A DNA stretch of 64,000 nucleotides from Gordionus sp. m RMFG-2023 (GCF_954871325.1 NC_088775.1:19011561-19075560); one strand, 5' to 3'. Shown: positions 1-13,006, numbered from the stretch's first letter. Notes: a model not told the origin generated them from the letters alone. Program-made: numbers and translations.

Positions 1-1176
1 TCCTGCCCGAATTTTAGGTCTCAACTAGGAAATAAAAATATAAAAAGCAAAACTAAATCTACATTTATATGATTTTCGAGCAAGTTGATATGATTTAAAT
101 TTATTATAAAAAAGTTGGCTCGACCCATGTTTTTTAATTGTTTTATCTATAGGCATGACCAGGACTTGCAAATTTGTCTATCTTCATCCCAAATTTTTAA
201 ATCATACCATTCTACATTTTAGTGTCGGAGATACGGGCTGGATCTGTAGATTCTGATATAATTTTCAATTAATAGATAACTAAAATGTGATTTGCACAAT
301 AATACATTTCAAACTTTTTTGAATAGGAAGTTTATTGGGGAGAATGTCGAAATAGCGTTTATAATTGATAAATAATAATTATTGTTTAACGTTTGCTTAC
401 GCTCAAAATTTATTTTTAAAATAACTAAGCTTAAATCTTTGAATAATATAATACCCATCTAGCCACTGGATTAAATTTGCAAAACAATAAAAGATTTAAA
501 ATAAAATAATTTGGTAAATATCAAAAAAATATATAGGTTGTTAAATATGTTAGCGTCAATGTGTTATTTGTTTTTCCTGCAATGTGTTTAGTGTTGTTAA
601 TTTGCTTGGTCGTAAAATTTACAACCCAATTTTGTGCTCATGCTTGCTCTAAGCACGAACCCTGAGCACAGACCCAGGGGTCCAGACCTGGCACAAGAAC
701 CCATTTATTTTTAAATTTTTTTTTGAACTTAGTAGGAAGGTATACATAAGATTTATTCATTAAAAGAACAAGCGTTCCTTCTAGGTCTCGCTCGATAGGC
801 TAATATGGCTAGGTGTTTTAATTATATACTGTAGTCTACTATTAATCATAATTATTATTATGAATATTTTTAACAACATGATATTGATATTATGTATGGG
901 CGTCAAATAAAAGGTGTTTTAATTAAATTTTGCTTTATTACTTATTATTATATTAATATTCGTCTTATGAGGTATTTTTAACAATGCAAAATATTGATAT
1001 GGGCGTCAAATAAAAGGGAATTTAATTATATCTTGATTGTAATCTAAATTATTATTCCAGGATTATTTTTAACAATGCACTATTTATCCGCAATTTGAAA
1101 ATTTTGACCTGGAAACCCTGTTCACATTATTTAATAAATATATATTTTATTATATAATATTTTATATTCCAGGCAC

Positions 1177-2348
1177 AAAAACCCATTTATTTTTTTAAAT
1201 CATCTCAGGTTTTTAAAAAAAAATATTTAAGCCTGGTGTACGGTAAACCGTTGTTTAATATTGACTGCATTCTACATAATTTTTTGAATTCAAAACCATT
1301 GGCGATATCATATTTCATTTGAAAATCGATGTTTTAAAATAATTGGGATAAAATTGATATTTCGATTGATAATAATATCCATTTCTCACTTCAAAATTGA
1401 CGGCCATTTTTTATAAAAATTAATGTTTGAAAATAAATTGGGTTAGTTTAGTATGACTACAAATAATATAGATTGCTAATATATTAAGTTCTCTCTTTAA
1501 AAATATTGGCGTATTTAAACAATAATTAGTGTTTTGGAACTAAAATGAATGCGATTAATGCCAGGAAATTTCAGAAGCAATAAATCCTATTCCTCCTTCT
1601 ATTGGATCTTATTTTAAAATATAATTCAAATAATAAAAAAAAAAAATCCCTAATATCAAAGTTTCTACACATGGAATACAGTTCCGGCAAAATCAGATTA
1701 AAAATTTAAAGAACCCAATTAATTATTTAAAATGCAAAAAATAGAACAAAATACCCATCATACTTTCACCTTACCTTAATTTTGATTACCTATATATGGA
1801 TTTTCATTATAAATTGTTAAAAAAATTTTTTTAGCATAATCATATGAAATTCTCAGAGTAGATTCTCTTCAGAATAAATTTGGTAAATTCACATTTATCA
1901 GGGAAATAAAAAACGCGCAATTAAATCAGACCCAGCCTTAAATCCGGCTCGGGTACACGGACCGGGCTGTATTTTAATTTTTTTAAATATACCCGGACCC
2001 AGCCTCAATTTTATTTTTTAAATACAAGGGCCAGGCTTATATTTTAAAACCACATATTTTAAATTACCATTATTATCTATGATATAATATATTTTAAAGA
2101 AATTCGAGCCGGGCAGTGCAGTTTAAAATAACTCACAAATTATTAAATATTGATAAAATTTCTAAAAAATTGACGTAAGACTGGCTTAGTTGCTGATATT
2201 TAAACTGGCTACTCTACTAGTTAAAGCAAAGCACTAATAGGAACTGATAAAGAAAGAACATTTTCATAATTTTAACATTTTGTCCAGCATATTTTAAAAA
2301 AATAACCTAAAAAAATAAATTTCAACAAGTTCCTATTTTTTTTTTATC
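1177..2348. other. Unclassified insertion in the left arm of the hAT element
   Basis: The left arm is continuous with the right arm up to GGCACA (about 1176) and resumes at TATAATGTTATTT (about 2350). The intervening 1.17 kb has no counterpart in the right arm. It is AT-rich, has no credible open frame, and includes a GC-rich patch at 1921-2120 with repeated CCCGGACC/CCGGCTCGGG motifs like islands elsewhere in the window. I could not define target duplications or ends. Confidence 0.5.
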
Positions 2349-3577
2349 GTATAATGTTATTTTTTGCCATGCCATAAATAAAAAAGGCAGTTACATTTTA
2401 CATACATCCTGTTTTTTTTAATATTTTATTATTTTTTGTACATATTTTATTTTTTAAGTAAAGTTCAAAATTTAAAAAAAAAGAAGGAGCTTTTATAAGT
2501 AAAGAAGTATAATTATGAACAATCGAAATTAAAAAAACAGATGGAAGGGGGATTGGAAATATAGTTAAATATTTATAAATAAAAATTAGGATGTGAAAGA
2601 AAGTTATTAATAGTATAATTATTATAAATATATTCTTATTTTTTCTCAAAAATATCATCATGAGATCAAAAAGATTATTTACCGGTTGACTAAAAAACGT
2701 TAGTAATTCTAAAACGCGTCATCGTTCTTTTTATGAAATCTATTTTATTAAGTGCCGATAACTGAGAATTATACCGTAGGAACAAATTAATTAAGTAAGT
2801 TAATTTAATGATATACTGGCCATCTGTCAAGATAAAAAAAATAAATCAGATATATTTTGACAAAGTAACTGCTAAGTATTTAGTATCTAGGTGACAATTG
2901 ACAAACTTATGATATTAGAAATTTTGATATATATTTTTTATGAGAAATTATTTTTTCATGGTTAACATAAACATCTTAATAATCGCATAATGTGATATTT
3001 TATTATAATTTATTTAAACAAATATATATAATTATAGTATTATGATAAATATAATGAAATAAAAAATTATATAATATACATTTAAAAAATATATATATTC
3101 TCCAATCCAAACGCATATAAAATATTATGTTAAAAATTCGTATTCCGTTATATAAAATTGTCATATTCCTATTACGAGTGAGTCTTGCACGGTAGAGAGA
3201 ACATACATAAAGCCCCGCTTCAAATAATATTTTAACAAATATGTAAATATTAATAATTTTATTGAGATAAATAATATTATTATATGACATGCATGAACAT
3301 GATACTTAATATTCTTAAACGGCGAGAATTTAACCAAATAAATATTCGCGTGCCTGCACTTAGCTAAATTTAAATTTTTTAAAATTGACTGCATTTGAGA
3401 CTTTTAACAACACGAATAATAAATTAAACTCAAAATAACCTATTAACATAAATATTTATTAGATATTTTACTTAAATAAATTTCTAAATAAGTGATATTT
3501 TATATTTCTATTCTGACCTCTCTAATTGATGTATGTTTAATAATAATATTATTCCATAAACTGTTATACCTGAGAAA

Positions 3578-5971
3578 TTAATGCCATATGTCATCACGAA
3601 GAGACATTATATCTGTATCCCAGGAAGAGAGTGACATACATTCCTTTAGCGTCGATGAGGCCATCCTGTTCCTCAGTTTTGTCATAATATTTCCGGCCAA
3701 GGAAAAAGCTCTTTCCGATGCCACTGAGGTTGTCTGTTGGCATAGATAGTCCCTGGCCATCATTGCTAAATGAGGAAAACGAACAGCATTTCCTCTCCAC
3801 CAATCTAATATATTTATGATCTCGGACGCGAGTGGCTCATTGAGGTATGTCGATAATTGATTATTATCATTAGTGACACTTGATGCTCCTTTTCTAAATA
3901 TGGATATATTTAAAATATCAAAAATTATGGATTAACATAGAACATTTAACAAATATACATTTTTTTCAATCCCTGCAATATTGAAATAGTTTTAGAATTT
4001 GAGATATCGTTATTATTATCAAAATTATACGCATCTGGCTCTGACGTATATTTTGCAAAGTTTATTTTAAATATATCTAAATATTTATCTGCAACGTCAT
4101 CCTTTAGATTTGTAATCAGAGTATTTTTGATCCTAGGATCAAGTAACGACGCTGCGTAATTATATGGAGTGAATATATTATCACTATATTCTTCAGCTTT
4201 CTTTAACATAATAGTGGCTGCTTCTTTTATTGACAAATCAGAATATGCCACGGTATGATTTTTTAAATTCTCCAATATATCATTGAAGAATAATAGGGTC
4301 ATCCCGATTGTGGGAGAATGAGTGGATATTTCTACAATTATTTGATAAAATGGTAGAAGAAATTCTTCCAACTCTAGGAAGAACGAGTATTCATCAGAAG
4401 ATGGCGTAATATCCTCCCCTATTATACCTTGATCGCTCAATTCATGAATTGAATCAATATTCTAGATAGATAAAAGAAAAAGAATAAAATATACAATAAT
4501 AATTATTACCTTATTGATGGCGGATATCATGAGGTACTTGCTGTTCCATCTTGTTTTAACAGCTAAAGGTATTAATGTAGCCCCACATATGGCTTTATAT
4601 GATTGCATAAATTTGGGCGAGCTATGTAATTTATTAACTATATTTTCTATTTTTTCCAATTTAGCCTCAAAAAAATGAAGGCCCACCTTTACTATCAAAT
4701 TAATGATATGGGCCATGCAGCGATGCCCATATAAAATTTTCGAGTATTGGGATTGATAATACTCTTGGAGCAGTTGTACTGCCTTGATCTCATTTGATTC
4801 GTTATCGTGTGTTATTGATATTATTTTATCACTTAATTTAAAATCATCTAATGATGACAAAACAATTTTACAGATATTATCTCCAGTGTGTGGGTGAGGA
4901 AACAAAATAATATCTAAAATCTTATTTACAATATCCCAATTATTATCAATATAATGGAACGTAATAGCACAGTAGGACGTGCTATTATTAGCAGTCCACA
5001 AATCTGTGCTTAAAGCTATCATATTACTGTTATTTTTTAATTTATCAATTAAATTTTTTTTGGCTATAGTGTAGACATTACTAAGGTTTTTTTTTAATGT
5101 TTGCCTACACCACAGCTTTATATTTTTATTTGTATAATAGAAAATTTTTTTAAAAGCTGGGTTTTCGATTATATTAAAGGAACAATTAGTTTTTATTAAA
5201 AAAATTAAAATGAGTTTATTTATCATTAAATTTTCATGAGATAAAAGCTTTCTCATCCCCGGCATCGAGTCAATGGAACCGTGTGAGTGTGACATCTCTT
5301 TGAATATATTTGGATGCACCGATTTAAGATGTTTTTTCAAATTCGCTAAATATATAAAATATAATTCATAAATTAGTACAGGAAGTTTTTAATAAATAAT
5401 ATTTTTCGGTCTAAATTGGTTGTTTGTGTAGTGCTCAGACCCGGGGTTTGGGTCTAAAATATCGACTAAACCAGCTCTGAGCACGAACCCCGAGCACAAA
5501 CCCGGGGTTCAGACCCGAGGCCTGTGCTCGAGCAAGTATTAGCACAAAATTGGGTCGTATATTTTACGACCAAGCAAATTGACAACACTTAAACCGTGCT
5601 CAGAGCTAGCCTGAGCACTAATTAAGTTAAAAAGCTAAATTTTTTATTTCTCAAGCCGGCTCAGGATAGGTTTAAGCCGTTGGTTCAGGCCGGCTCAAGA
5701 AATATTTAAGACAAAAATTTAAAATTATTGTTACTTTGGGAAGTTGAAAATTTGTAAATACTTGGGCAAAGATTACATTTTTTACGTGTCTTATTAGGAG
5801 TCATCGTAAATGAATTCCTAATGTCTATTGGTATGGATGACGATGAGGCTTCTTCAGAAAATGATTCTACCAATTCTGTCCTATAGATGATTGAGACAAA
5901 AATGAGAATTCATTACTTGGAGATGGCATAGATTGGTCATCATTATCTGACCAATGAAAATGATCCTCCAT
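3578..5971 (-). CDS. hAT transposase, four exons, near-complete but with a likely frame break in exon 1
   Basis: Exons by splice signals and continuous homology-like frame are 5971-5735, 5345-4510, 4461-3959 and 3893-3578. Introns are 389, 48 and 65 bp. Exon 1 starts at an ATG (MEDHFHWSD) and ends in the first half of a BED-type zinc finger (KKCNLCPSIYKFS). Exon 2 supplies the histidines (LKKHLKSVHP), then the RNase-H-like core with ALSTDLWTA, ITHDNESNE and GHRCMAHIINLIV. Exon 4 holds the hAT dimerisation signature SVASERAFSLAGN followed by a conserved MTKLRNRM stretch. It would act in the nucleus, binding the TAGTG ends and cutting and pasting the element. Within exon 1 the frame shifts near 5885 (or a small unseen intron lies there). 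Intron 1 carries a MITE. Function is from family knowledge; activity is unlikely given the break and disrupted arms. Confidence 0.8.
5413..5590. mobile_element. Short MITE inside intron 1 of the hAT transposase
   Basis: A GC-richer block made of the terminal sequences of the surrounding hAT family. It begins with TTGGTTG...GTGCTCAGACCCGGGG, shares GAGCACGAACCCCGAGCAC with the outer ends, and closes with TTTACGACCAAGCAAATTG and GACAACACTT. It looks like an internally deleted derivative that inserted into the intron (5346-5734). The left boundary is approximate and no target duplication was found. Confidence 0.5.
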
Positions 5972-7079
5972 ATTAAATGTATTAATTTAAAATTTATTTT
6001 ATAAAATTAAAATATAAATGAAAATGGAAATGAAGATGAAAAAAAATTTAGAATTTTTAAAATTTATTTTATAAAAAAAAATATAAATGAAAATGGAAAT
6101 GAAGATGAAAAAAAATTTAGAATTTATTTACTTAATAACTTTCTTTCACATCCTAATTTTTATTTATAAATATTTAACTATATTTCCAATCCCCCTTCCA
6201 TCTGTTTTTTTAATTTCGATTGTTCATAATTATACTTCTTTTCTTATAAAAGCTCCTTTTTCTTTTTTTTTAAATTTTGAACTTTACCTAAAAAATAAAA
6301 TATGTACAAAAAAGAATAAAATATTAAAAAAACAGGATGTATGTAAAATGTAACTTTGCCTTTTTTATTTATGGCATGGCAAAAAATAACATTATACTGT
6401 GCCTGGAATATAAAATATTATATAATAAAATATATATTTATTAAATAATGTGAACAGGGTTTCCAGTTCAAAATTTTCAAATTGCGGATAAATAGTGCAT
6501 TGTTAAAAATATTCCTGAGCCCTCCTAGACCCGCCCACTTTAAATAATAATTTAGATTACAATCAAGATATAATTAAATTCCCTTTTTTTGATACCCATA
6601 TCTAGTGTTGTTAAAAAGTCGAGTTCACCCGACTCCGACTCAGAGTATGAAGTCGTTAGTCGTGAACTCAAGCCGACTAGTAAAATAGGTTCCCGTTCTA
6701 AATCGCAATCGCTAAAAATTGGGAACATGGCTTATATCTCCTAGAAAATTTTTAAAGTAAATTTGATATTAATATTAATAGATACTAGGGGACTAAACAC
6801 TTGTATTTAAATTGTAAATTTAAAAAAAATCGCTAAAATGAAAGAAATATCATCGAATTCCCAATTTTTGTTTTAGCGATTTAGAACCTATCCCGTAAAA
6901 TACGCCCCCCTCTGATTATACTATTCATACAAAAAATCTATTTATATTGTTATCATCTAAATCAGTCATATATATGAATTTTTATTTATTAAAATTTCAA
7001 TGTAAACAATAACTTTATAATGAAATAGGTTATATAAATAATGATTTAAAATATCACATTATTTAACAATGTACGATTA

Positions 7080-7215
7080 AACTTTATAATTAAAATATCA
7101 TCAAGTATATCTTTGTCTAATCTTGTCCTTAGAGAGGTTACAGTTAGTGCTAATGCACTAAATGCTCTCTCAACTGAGACCTGGGTGCAAGGAGCAGCAA
7201 GAATTATTTGAGATA
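7080..7215 (-). pseudogene. hAT transposase C-terminal remnant
   Basis: The minus strand reads a hAT dimerisation motif, VSVERAFSALALTVTSLRT followed by RLDKDIL. It belongs to a different lineage from the SERAFSLAGN transposase of the outer element. No other transposase domain is recognisable in the nested element, so only this C-terminal scrap survives. Confidence 0.65.
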
Positions 7216-7865
7216 ATTTAAATAATTTGCATCTTATTTTTTTTACTTTGCATTATATATGAAAAAAAATTTTGTAATTTTTAATTTTAAGTTTAACTTT
7301 CTTGTTTTTTCCTTTTATTTTTATTTTCACTTGTTTATTATATTTTGAAATAAAAAATCAGGAATTAATAATGTTATATAAAATAAAAAAATTGAATAAA
7401 ATAGTTTTATAATAAAACCCCCATTTATAAATTTGGGTGGGATACATTTATTTAATGTTTTTTTTATTTATATAAAACTCTTGTTTATTTATAAGAAAAT
7501 TCTCTAAAAAATTTATGAAATGAAAATTTAAAATTCTTATATTTTTTTTATAAACAAGGATATAAATAATAAAGTAAAGAAAAGAGGGAGGGAGGAAGAG
7601 GGTTTATATTTAATTTTGACTTGGGAATTAAATTATTTAAACAAAAAATAAATATTTTATCTCAAAAACTAATTATATATCATATTGTAAGTAAAAATAT
7701 TATCTAAAGGGCTATCAAAAAATAATAAAAATTGGCACCAAATTGAGTCTTTAACATTCGGTTTACCTATAATGCTTTACCTGTATTTTTAAGCAAAAAA
7801 GGGAGTTTGTTTTCAATGATATAATAAAATATATATTTATTAAATAATGTGATCAGGATTTCTAT

Positions 7866-8099
7866 TAGTGTTAAACGGTTATTTTTGAGCCGATTTTTAA
7901 AAACGGCTAAATCAATATTTTAACCAGAAAACAATTGTCTAAGCATCGAGTTTTCGATAATGTCTAAACCTTTGTGCCATCTTTCCGGATCTGGACCTTG
8001 GGTCTGTGCTCGGGGTTCGTGCTCAGAGCTGGTTTTGTCGATATTTTAGACCCAAACCCCGGGTCTGAACTCTACACAACCAATCAATTAACAACAATA
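7866..8099. mobile_element. Chimeric MITE with left half of one family and right half of another
   Basis: The first half (TAGTGTTAAACGG, then GAGCCGATTTTTAAAAACGG and CCTTTGTGCCATCT) matches the left half of the MITE at 31483-31704. The second half (TGTGCTCGGGGTTCGTGCTC to TTAACAACAATA) matches the right end of the large hAT element. No clear target duplication is seen. Confidence 0.55.
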
Positions 8100-8227
8100 C
8101 TTATGCAGGCAAAAATAATTTTATATGTAAATAGGAAAATATCAAGTGCAGAAAAGGCTAATTTTATGTAATATTAAAGAACTTTTCATTCACTTTAGAG
8201 AGATTCATAACGATATACAGTTAGATC

Positions 8228-8520
8228 TGTGTATATTCGTCCTCTAGTCGACTCACGTTCATATAAGTATAACTATTTGTCCTCTAGTCGGCTCAAGTAT
8301 ATAATTCCTATTTGCAACTCAAGTTGGAAGTCTAAAATAAAAAAAAAGTAATAAACAGAACAAATCTTAATAATTAATAATTAATTTGAAATATTCGTCC
8401 TCTAGTCGACGACTCAAGTTTATAAAAATATTCGTCCTCTAGTCGACTCAAGTATATAGACTTGAGTTCACGACTTGAGTTCACGACTCGAGTTCATAAC
8501 TCAAGTCAGTTTGGGTCGAT
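8228..8520. repeat. Degenerate short repeats near right end of nested hAT
   Basis: The motif TTCGTCCTCTAGTCGACTC, with variants TTGTCCTCTAGTCGGCTC, occurs at least four times. It is followed by repeated GACTTGAGTTCAC units. Such subterminal repeats are typical transposase-binding landscape in hAT elements, but no function is shown here. Confidence 0.6.
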
Positions 8521-9101
8521 TTTTTCGACCCAAAACTAAGACTCAGTTTTCTACTGAGTCGAACAACACTACCCATATCAATATTTTCCATTGTTAAAAA
8601 TATTTCTGACCTCATAAGACCTAGTAGACCCGCCCACTTAGAATATTAATATAATAATAAATATTAAAGCAAAATTTAATTAAAACACCTTTTATTTGAC
8701 GCCCATATAATATCAATATCATCATGTTGTTGTTAAAAATATTCATAATAATAATTATGATTAATAGTAGACTACAGTATATAATTAACACACCTAGCCA
8801 TATTAGCCTATCGAGCGAGACCTAGAGGGAACGCTTGTTCTTTTAATGAATAAATCTTATGTATACCTTCCTACTAAGTTCAAAAAAAAGTTAAAAATAA
8901 ATGGGTTCTTGTGCCAGGTCTGGACCCCGGGTCTGAACCCCGGGTCTGGACCCCAGGTCTGAACCCCGGGTCTGAACCCCGAGTCTGAACCCCGGGTCTG
9001 TGCTCGGGGTTCGTGCTCAGAGCTGGTTTAGTCGATATTTTCGACCCAAACCCCGGGTCTGGGCTCTACACAACCAACCAATTAACAACACTAAATGTGT
9101 T

Positions 9102-9950
9102 ATTTTTACAACTTTAAATTATTTTTTGAGTACGTTATTAAAACTTGAAAATCTGATTTTACCGGAAATGTATGCCGTCATGTTTGGAATATCTACCCTG
9201 TGAATTTCATACAATTTTTCCATGAACTTTTAAACTTAAATTAAGTTTTCCATATATTTTTTATAAATGACTCAAAGGTTAACAGCAAAATTGTCTAAAT
9301 ATGATAGAATATATTTCCGGTAAAATCCGACTTTTAAATTTAAAAAACGTACATATTAACACTAACATATATATCCTTTAATTTAATTGATTTGATAATG
9401 ATAAGTATCTATTAGTTGTTGAAAATTAGTTTTACATTAAACATACAATTTTTTTTAAATTGGAGTTCATGGTTATTTTAAGCGTTAAGTAGCTCAATTT
9501 CATGTTATCTTTACTTTCTAAAATAGAAATGCGGTAGCTATCAGTTTCATGATTTAATTACACTATTTTTATACAACATATTAATATTTGATGTATGTAA
9601 TTGAAAACTTATAGTAATTAATATGCCATGCAAAGATATACCATTCGAGTCCGAACTATCAGATATGATATATCTAGTAATCTAAAATAATTTGCAATTA
9701 TAAATAATAAGATGAAATACCATATTAGAGTGATGGGCAAAAATATTTGAAGGAAACAGCTGAATATAAGAAAATGAAATCTAGATTATTATTAAATAAA
9801 AATTTACCTTTCTTAATTGAACGAAGGTAAAATTAATGATGCTTGGTACCTTAAGGTACCATCTATCAAATTTGAATTTTGTTCATTTTTCATTTGGATA
9901 GGCACTACCAAATATATTTATAATATATATTTAAAAAATCGTGATTTTTG
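9102..9950. other. AT-rich stretch without a recognisable gene
   Basis: No convincing coding frame, RNA or element end was found between the hAT right duplication and the SINE. Confidence 0.5.
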
Positions 9951-9954
9951 GAAA

Positions 9955-10110
9955 GCCGCTATGGCCTAGTAGGCAAGAGCTTGGCTTACTTATCCTAATC
10001 TCCCTGGTTCGAATCCCAGGAATGATCATGTTTTTTTTCTTATTCTAACTTGGTGGTTCCATCCTTGGGGGGATGATATATAGAAGGCCGGACTCGACCA
10101 CGTGATTCCG
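9955..10110 (+). mobile_element. tRNA-derived SINE
   Basis: A tRNA-like head contains a Pol III A box (TGGCCTAGTAGG, 9962-9973) and a perfect B box (GGTTCGAATCC, 10006-10016) at normal spacing. The T stem pairs (CCTGG/CCAGG), but the acceptor ends (GCCGCTA and AATGATC) do not pair and the D arm is weak, so it is not a functional tRNA. The head is followed by a T-run and a non-tRNA body (TTGGTGGTTCCATCC, AGAAGGCCGGACTCGACC). The 3' boundary is approximate. Confidence 0.7.
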
Positions 10111-11509
10111 TATTAATATATTAAATAATAAGGGTCTTATTACATTTAAATAATTTTTGGTCGGTATTTAGCAAATTAGATTTGTATTTAATTTCCATAC
10201 ATTCACTTGGTAGTAAGCATCATTAACCGGTAAAAAGCAAATGGGCTAGTCAAAAATATGAATTAAATAAGAATTTCATTCATTGGCTTCAGTATTGTTA
10301 GTATTGTTAAACGATATTTTAAAAGTAACGCACTATCGCTACTTCTATCATTTAAGTAGCACACTATTTGCTATTTTTAATAAAAAAAAATTTGTATTTA
10401 TTTTTTTTATATATCTGTCTATAAAATTAACATTTCATCAAATTCAAACAAGTAAAAATATTGATGTTAATTAATGTGAAATATATATGCATTATTATTG
10501 CATAATAATAAAATCATCGCTAATCGCTATATTATATCCAAATCTAGAGCGAGGATCAGAAAGCATAATCTTTGCCTTAATTAATAATTGTTACATTAGC
10601 AGGCAATATGGTATTTAATTTTCTAAACTTTTTACATATGAAAAATTATCAAAAATGTTTATATGAGTATTTTAGATTTAAAAATGCATCAAGACGATTT
10701 ATTAGCTAATGTATCTTCGTTGGGTATCAAATTACGTTACCAATATCAATTAATTTAGTAAGATCAGAATGAACATAAATGCTTTATTTTGTCTATATGA
10801 GTCCAAAAATTATAAAAGCAGGGACATACGGAACTTAGAAAAAGCTATGAAATGAGAAAGCAAAAGAAAAGGTGATTTTGAAACAGTTGGAACGTTCTAT
10901 ATAGGTTTTAAATTTTAATGAAGCTAATATAAAAAAGGTTTTGGGGTTTATAAAACTCACCTTAATTTTTGAACTACTCTAAACTTCTTTGCTTAATAAA
11001 AAATATTTATTATTAAAATCATTTTTAAACAAGTGGGCGGGCTGGTTAAAACCCACTCATTGCAAACCTCTACTGGCTATATCAGAAACAACTTTGCTAC
11101 ATTGAACAGACAAATATACCTTTTTTTTGTTAAACACTGAAAGTTTGCCCTAGTATTGAGGTCAAGCATAAAACATGAATAACCATTGAATCAGTATCTT
11201 AATAGAATTTATAGAGTAAATAAAAGAATAAGAAACCTAAAGAAAAATTTATTTTATAAATATATATTTTTGTATTTACTACCACAATCCTTATAATATA
11301 ATTATCAACATACAAAATAAAGGTCCGGCCCACCCATATGTCTAAAAAAAATTACATTCACCTCCAATTTATCTAAAAATATTATATTTACCCTCTCATT
11401 CGCCCAATATTTAAAAATTTCCACCCGGGCGTTGTTTTAAATATATTTAAACTCATCCATCCGTGCCCAATGTTTAGAATTTTTTAACAACCATGGGCAG
11501 ACTAAAAAC

Positions 11510-12207
11510 CAGGGACCCGAACCTTTATTTAGAACAGTTCAGTTTGGTTACGGTTCAATATGCTAAAAATTATAATTGTTAAGGTTCTTAAGAAAAAATT
11601 TTTTAATTGTAAAGGTTCATTATGATTAGTAATTAATTATTTTTATTATAAGTATCTATGAATAATATATACGAATCATAACTCATTTCTGAATTTATTA
11701 TTTGAACGTATAAGTAATATATTTTCTAATATAATCGGATTCTTGTTCGTTGTGGCAATAACACAAATTTTAGCCCCGAAAAAGCCCTTTTAACAGAAAT
11801 TTGTATAATTTTGGAAATATTTCTTTGATTCCCAATATATAAAAACTGTTGACTTTTTAGATTAATTAATTACAACTAAATCAAAAATTGGTTATTTAGA
11901 TATTTTGCATACTAAAATATAGGAATGCTCTAATACTATATGAAGTAATTAAAAGATTGTGGATCAATTTAAGTCATAGCAAAAAATTAATACATACTTC
12001 TTATGGATATTAAACAAATTTTTGATCATATAATAATACACCACAAGGAAAAGAATGTAAAATTATTATTTTATTTTGTCTGAAACCGGTTTAACTTTTT
12101 TATAAAGGTTCTTTTTTACTCCTTCAAAAAATAATTACATCGGTTAGGTTACGGTTCAGATATTTATAATGGTTTAGCAGTTGATTCTAGTTCACTCCGA
12201 GCCCCTG
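11510..12207. mobile_element. hAT-like non-autonomous element, 698 bp
   Basis: Begins CAGGGACCCGAACC and ends GAGCCCCTG, so the ends are imperfect inverted repeats of the CAGGGG type. The perfect 8-bp duplication CTAAAAAC flanks it (11502-11509, 12208-12215). Subterminal GGTTACGGTTCA on the left is matched in reverse by GGTTAGGTTACGGTTCAG near the right end. There is no coding capacity. The surrounding sequence (GGGCAGA...CTCCCTATGCAGACCTCTA) belongs to an older GC-island repeat that it interrupted. Confidence 0.75.
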
Positions 12208-12498
12208 CTAAAAACTCCCTATGCAGACCTCTATGATAAAGTCTGATAAAATTATTATACTTATTTTCATAATGAAGTGAAACCATGTTTATATTCTATT
12301 AGTAGCTTTATCGTTTTTATAGATTTTTAAATCACAAACGCGGTTAAAAAAAAATTAAGATAAAATATATTTAAAAGCAGGAAGTCAAAAATCAACTATA
12401 TAATAAAGGTTGTTTTATTTATATAACTGATAACTATCGATTGTTTTGCAATTTTTTTTATTGTTTTTTTAACGAATGGATTTAGTTTAAATGACCTC

Positions 12499-12516
12499 CC
12501 CTAACCCTAACCCTAA
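12499..12516 (+). repeat. Interstitial telomere-like (CCCTAA)3
   Basis: Three tandem CCCTAA units. This matches the TTAGGG telomere repeat of animals, many fungi and others. Three units could arise by chance or from repair; it is not a telomere. Confidence 0.7.
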
Positions 12517-12569
12517 AATTTGAGATTTTCAATTTTTTTATCGTTTTTCTTAAAAAATATATTAATAAT

Positions 12570-12790
12570 GAATATATATAATCCTGATACCATATAATTT
12601 AATTCGGGAAGAATTGGAGAACACAATGTTATAATGATGTATGAATATGGCCGCCTGCCTTGTTCGAAATCAACCTTATTCTGCTTGTCAGAATAATGAA
12701 AGTGTGTTTCGATCGATTCGAAAAGCAAGTACCCCGTCTTTTTCGATCCATTTTTTTTTGAAAATAAATATTTTCTGGAATTTAGCTTTG
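12570..12790 (-). CDS. Putative exon of an unrecognised host gene
   Basis: An open minus-strand segment noticeably richer in GC than its surroundings, reading KKTGYLLFESIETHFHYSD, then FEQGRRPYSYIIITLC and SPILPELNYM. It can be bounded by TTCCAG upstream and a GTATCAGG donor after LNYM. I do not recognise the protein. Another frame is also open for about 40 codons, so the reading is uncertain. It could be an old transposon scrap instead. Confidence 0.3.
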
Positions 12791-13006
12791 GTTTGATTAT
12801 TTTATTCAATGTAATGTATATGTAGTGTTAACAAATATGAATACTGTTTGGGAAAGTATTACACTCATAAGAATTGTGAATAGTGGTTTTTTGGATAAAT
12901 TTAGGTTTACTATGTAGAACTTCAGAGAAACAAGTCGGAAAATAGTAATAACAAAAATTAAACTTGATATACGAATTAAAATTTATCGGAAATGAATTGG
13001 CCTTAC

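Larger units (their letters stand above)
6603..8571. mobile_element. Nested hAT element with perfect 8-bp target duplication
   Basis: Starts TAGTGTTGTT and ends AACAACACTA. It is flanked on both sides by CCCATATC (6595-6602 and 8572-8579), which is itself sequence of the outer hAT arm, so this element is younger than the outer one. It contains a transposase remnant on the minus strand (about 7080-7210), a chimeric MITE (7866-8099) and, near its right end, several copies of a TTCGTCCTCTAGTCGACTC motif. Confidence 0.8.
589..9093. mobile_element. hAT DNA transposon with long inverted arms and nested insertions
   Basis: The element starts TAGTGTTGTTAA and ends TTAACAACACTA. It is flanked by the perfect 8-bp duplication AATGTGTT (581-588 and 9094-9101), as expected for hAT insertion. 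Beyond the short ends it has arms of roughly 850 bp. Left-arm blocks 589-1177 and 2349-2612 match, in reverse complement, 8580-9093, about 6395-6602 and about 6135-6395. Each arm has been opened by a later insertion: about 1.17 kb at 1177-2348 on the left, and a second hAT at 6603-8571 on the right. The transposase gene lies between the arms on the minus strand. The boundaries are well supported; the order of nesting is inferred. Confidence 0.85.

Noticed and set aside
2398-6353. Matching open frames near 2398-2661 (minus) and 6087-6353 (plus) that look like a conserved small membrane protein pair
   Set aside because: They are the same sequence in opposite orientation because they sit in the inverted arms of the hAT element; the low-complexity I/F/K composition is not evidence for a protein.
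7974-9203. Open frames at 7974-8171 and 9000-9203
   Set aside because: Both lie in repeated GGGTCTGAACCCC-type terminal sequence of the hAT family, not in coding DNA.
9955-10027. A tRNA gene
   Set aside because: A and B boxes are good, but the acceptor stem does not pair and the D arm is poor; the downstream body fits a SINE.
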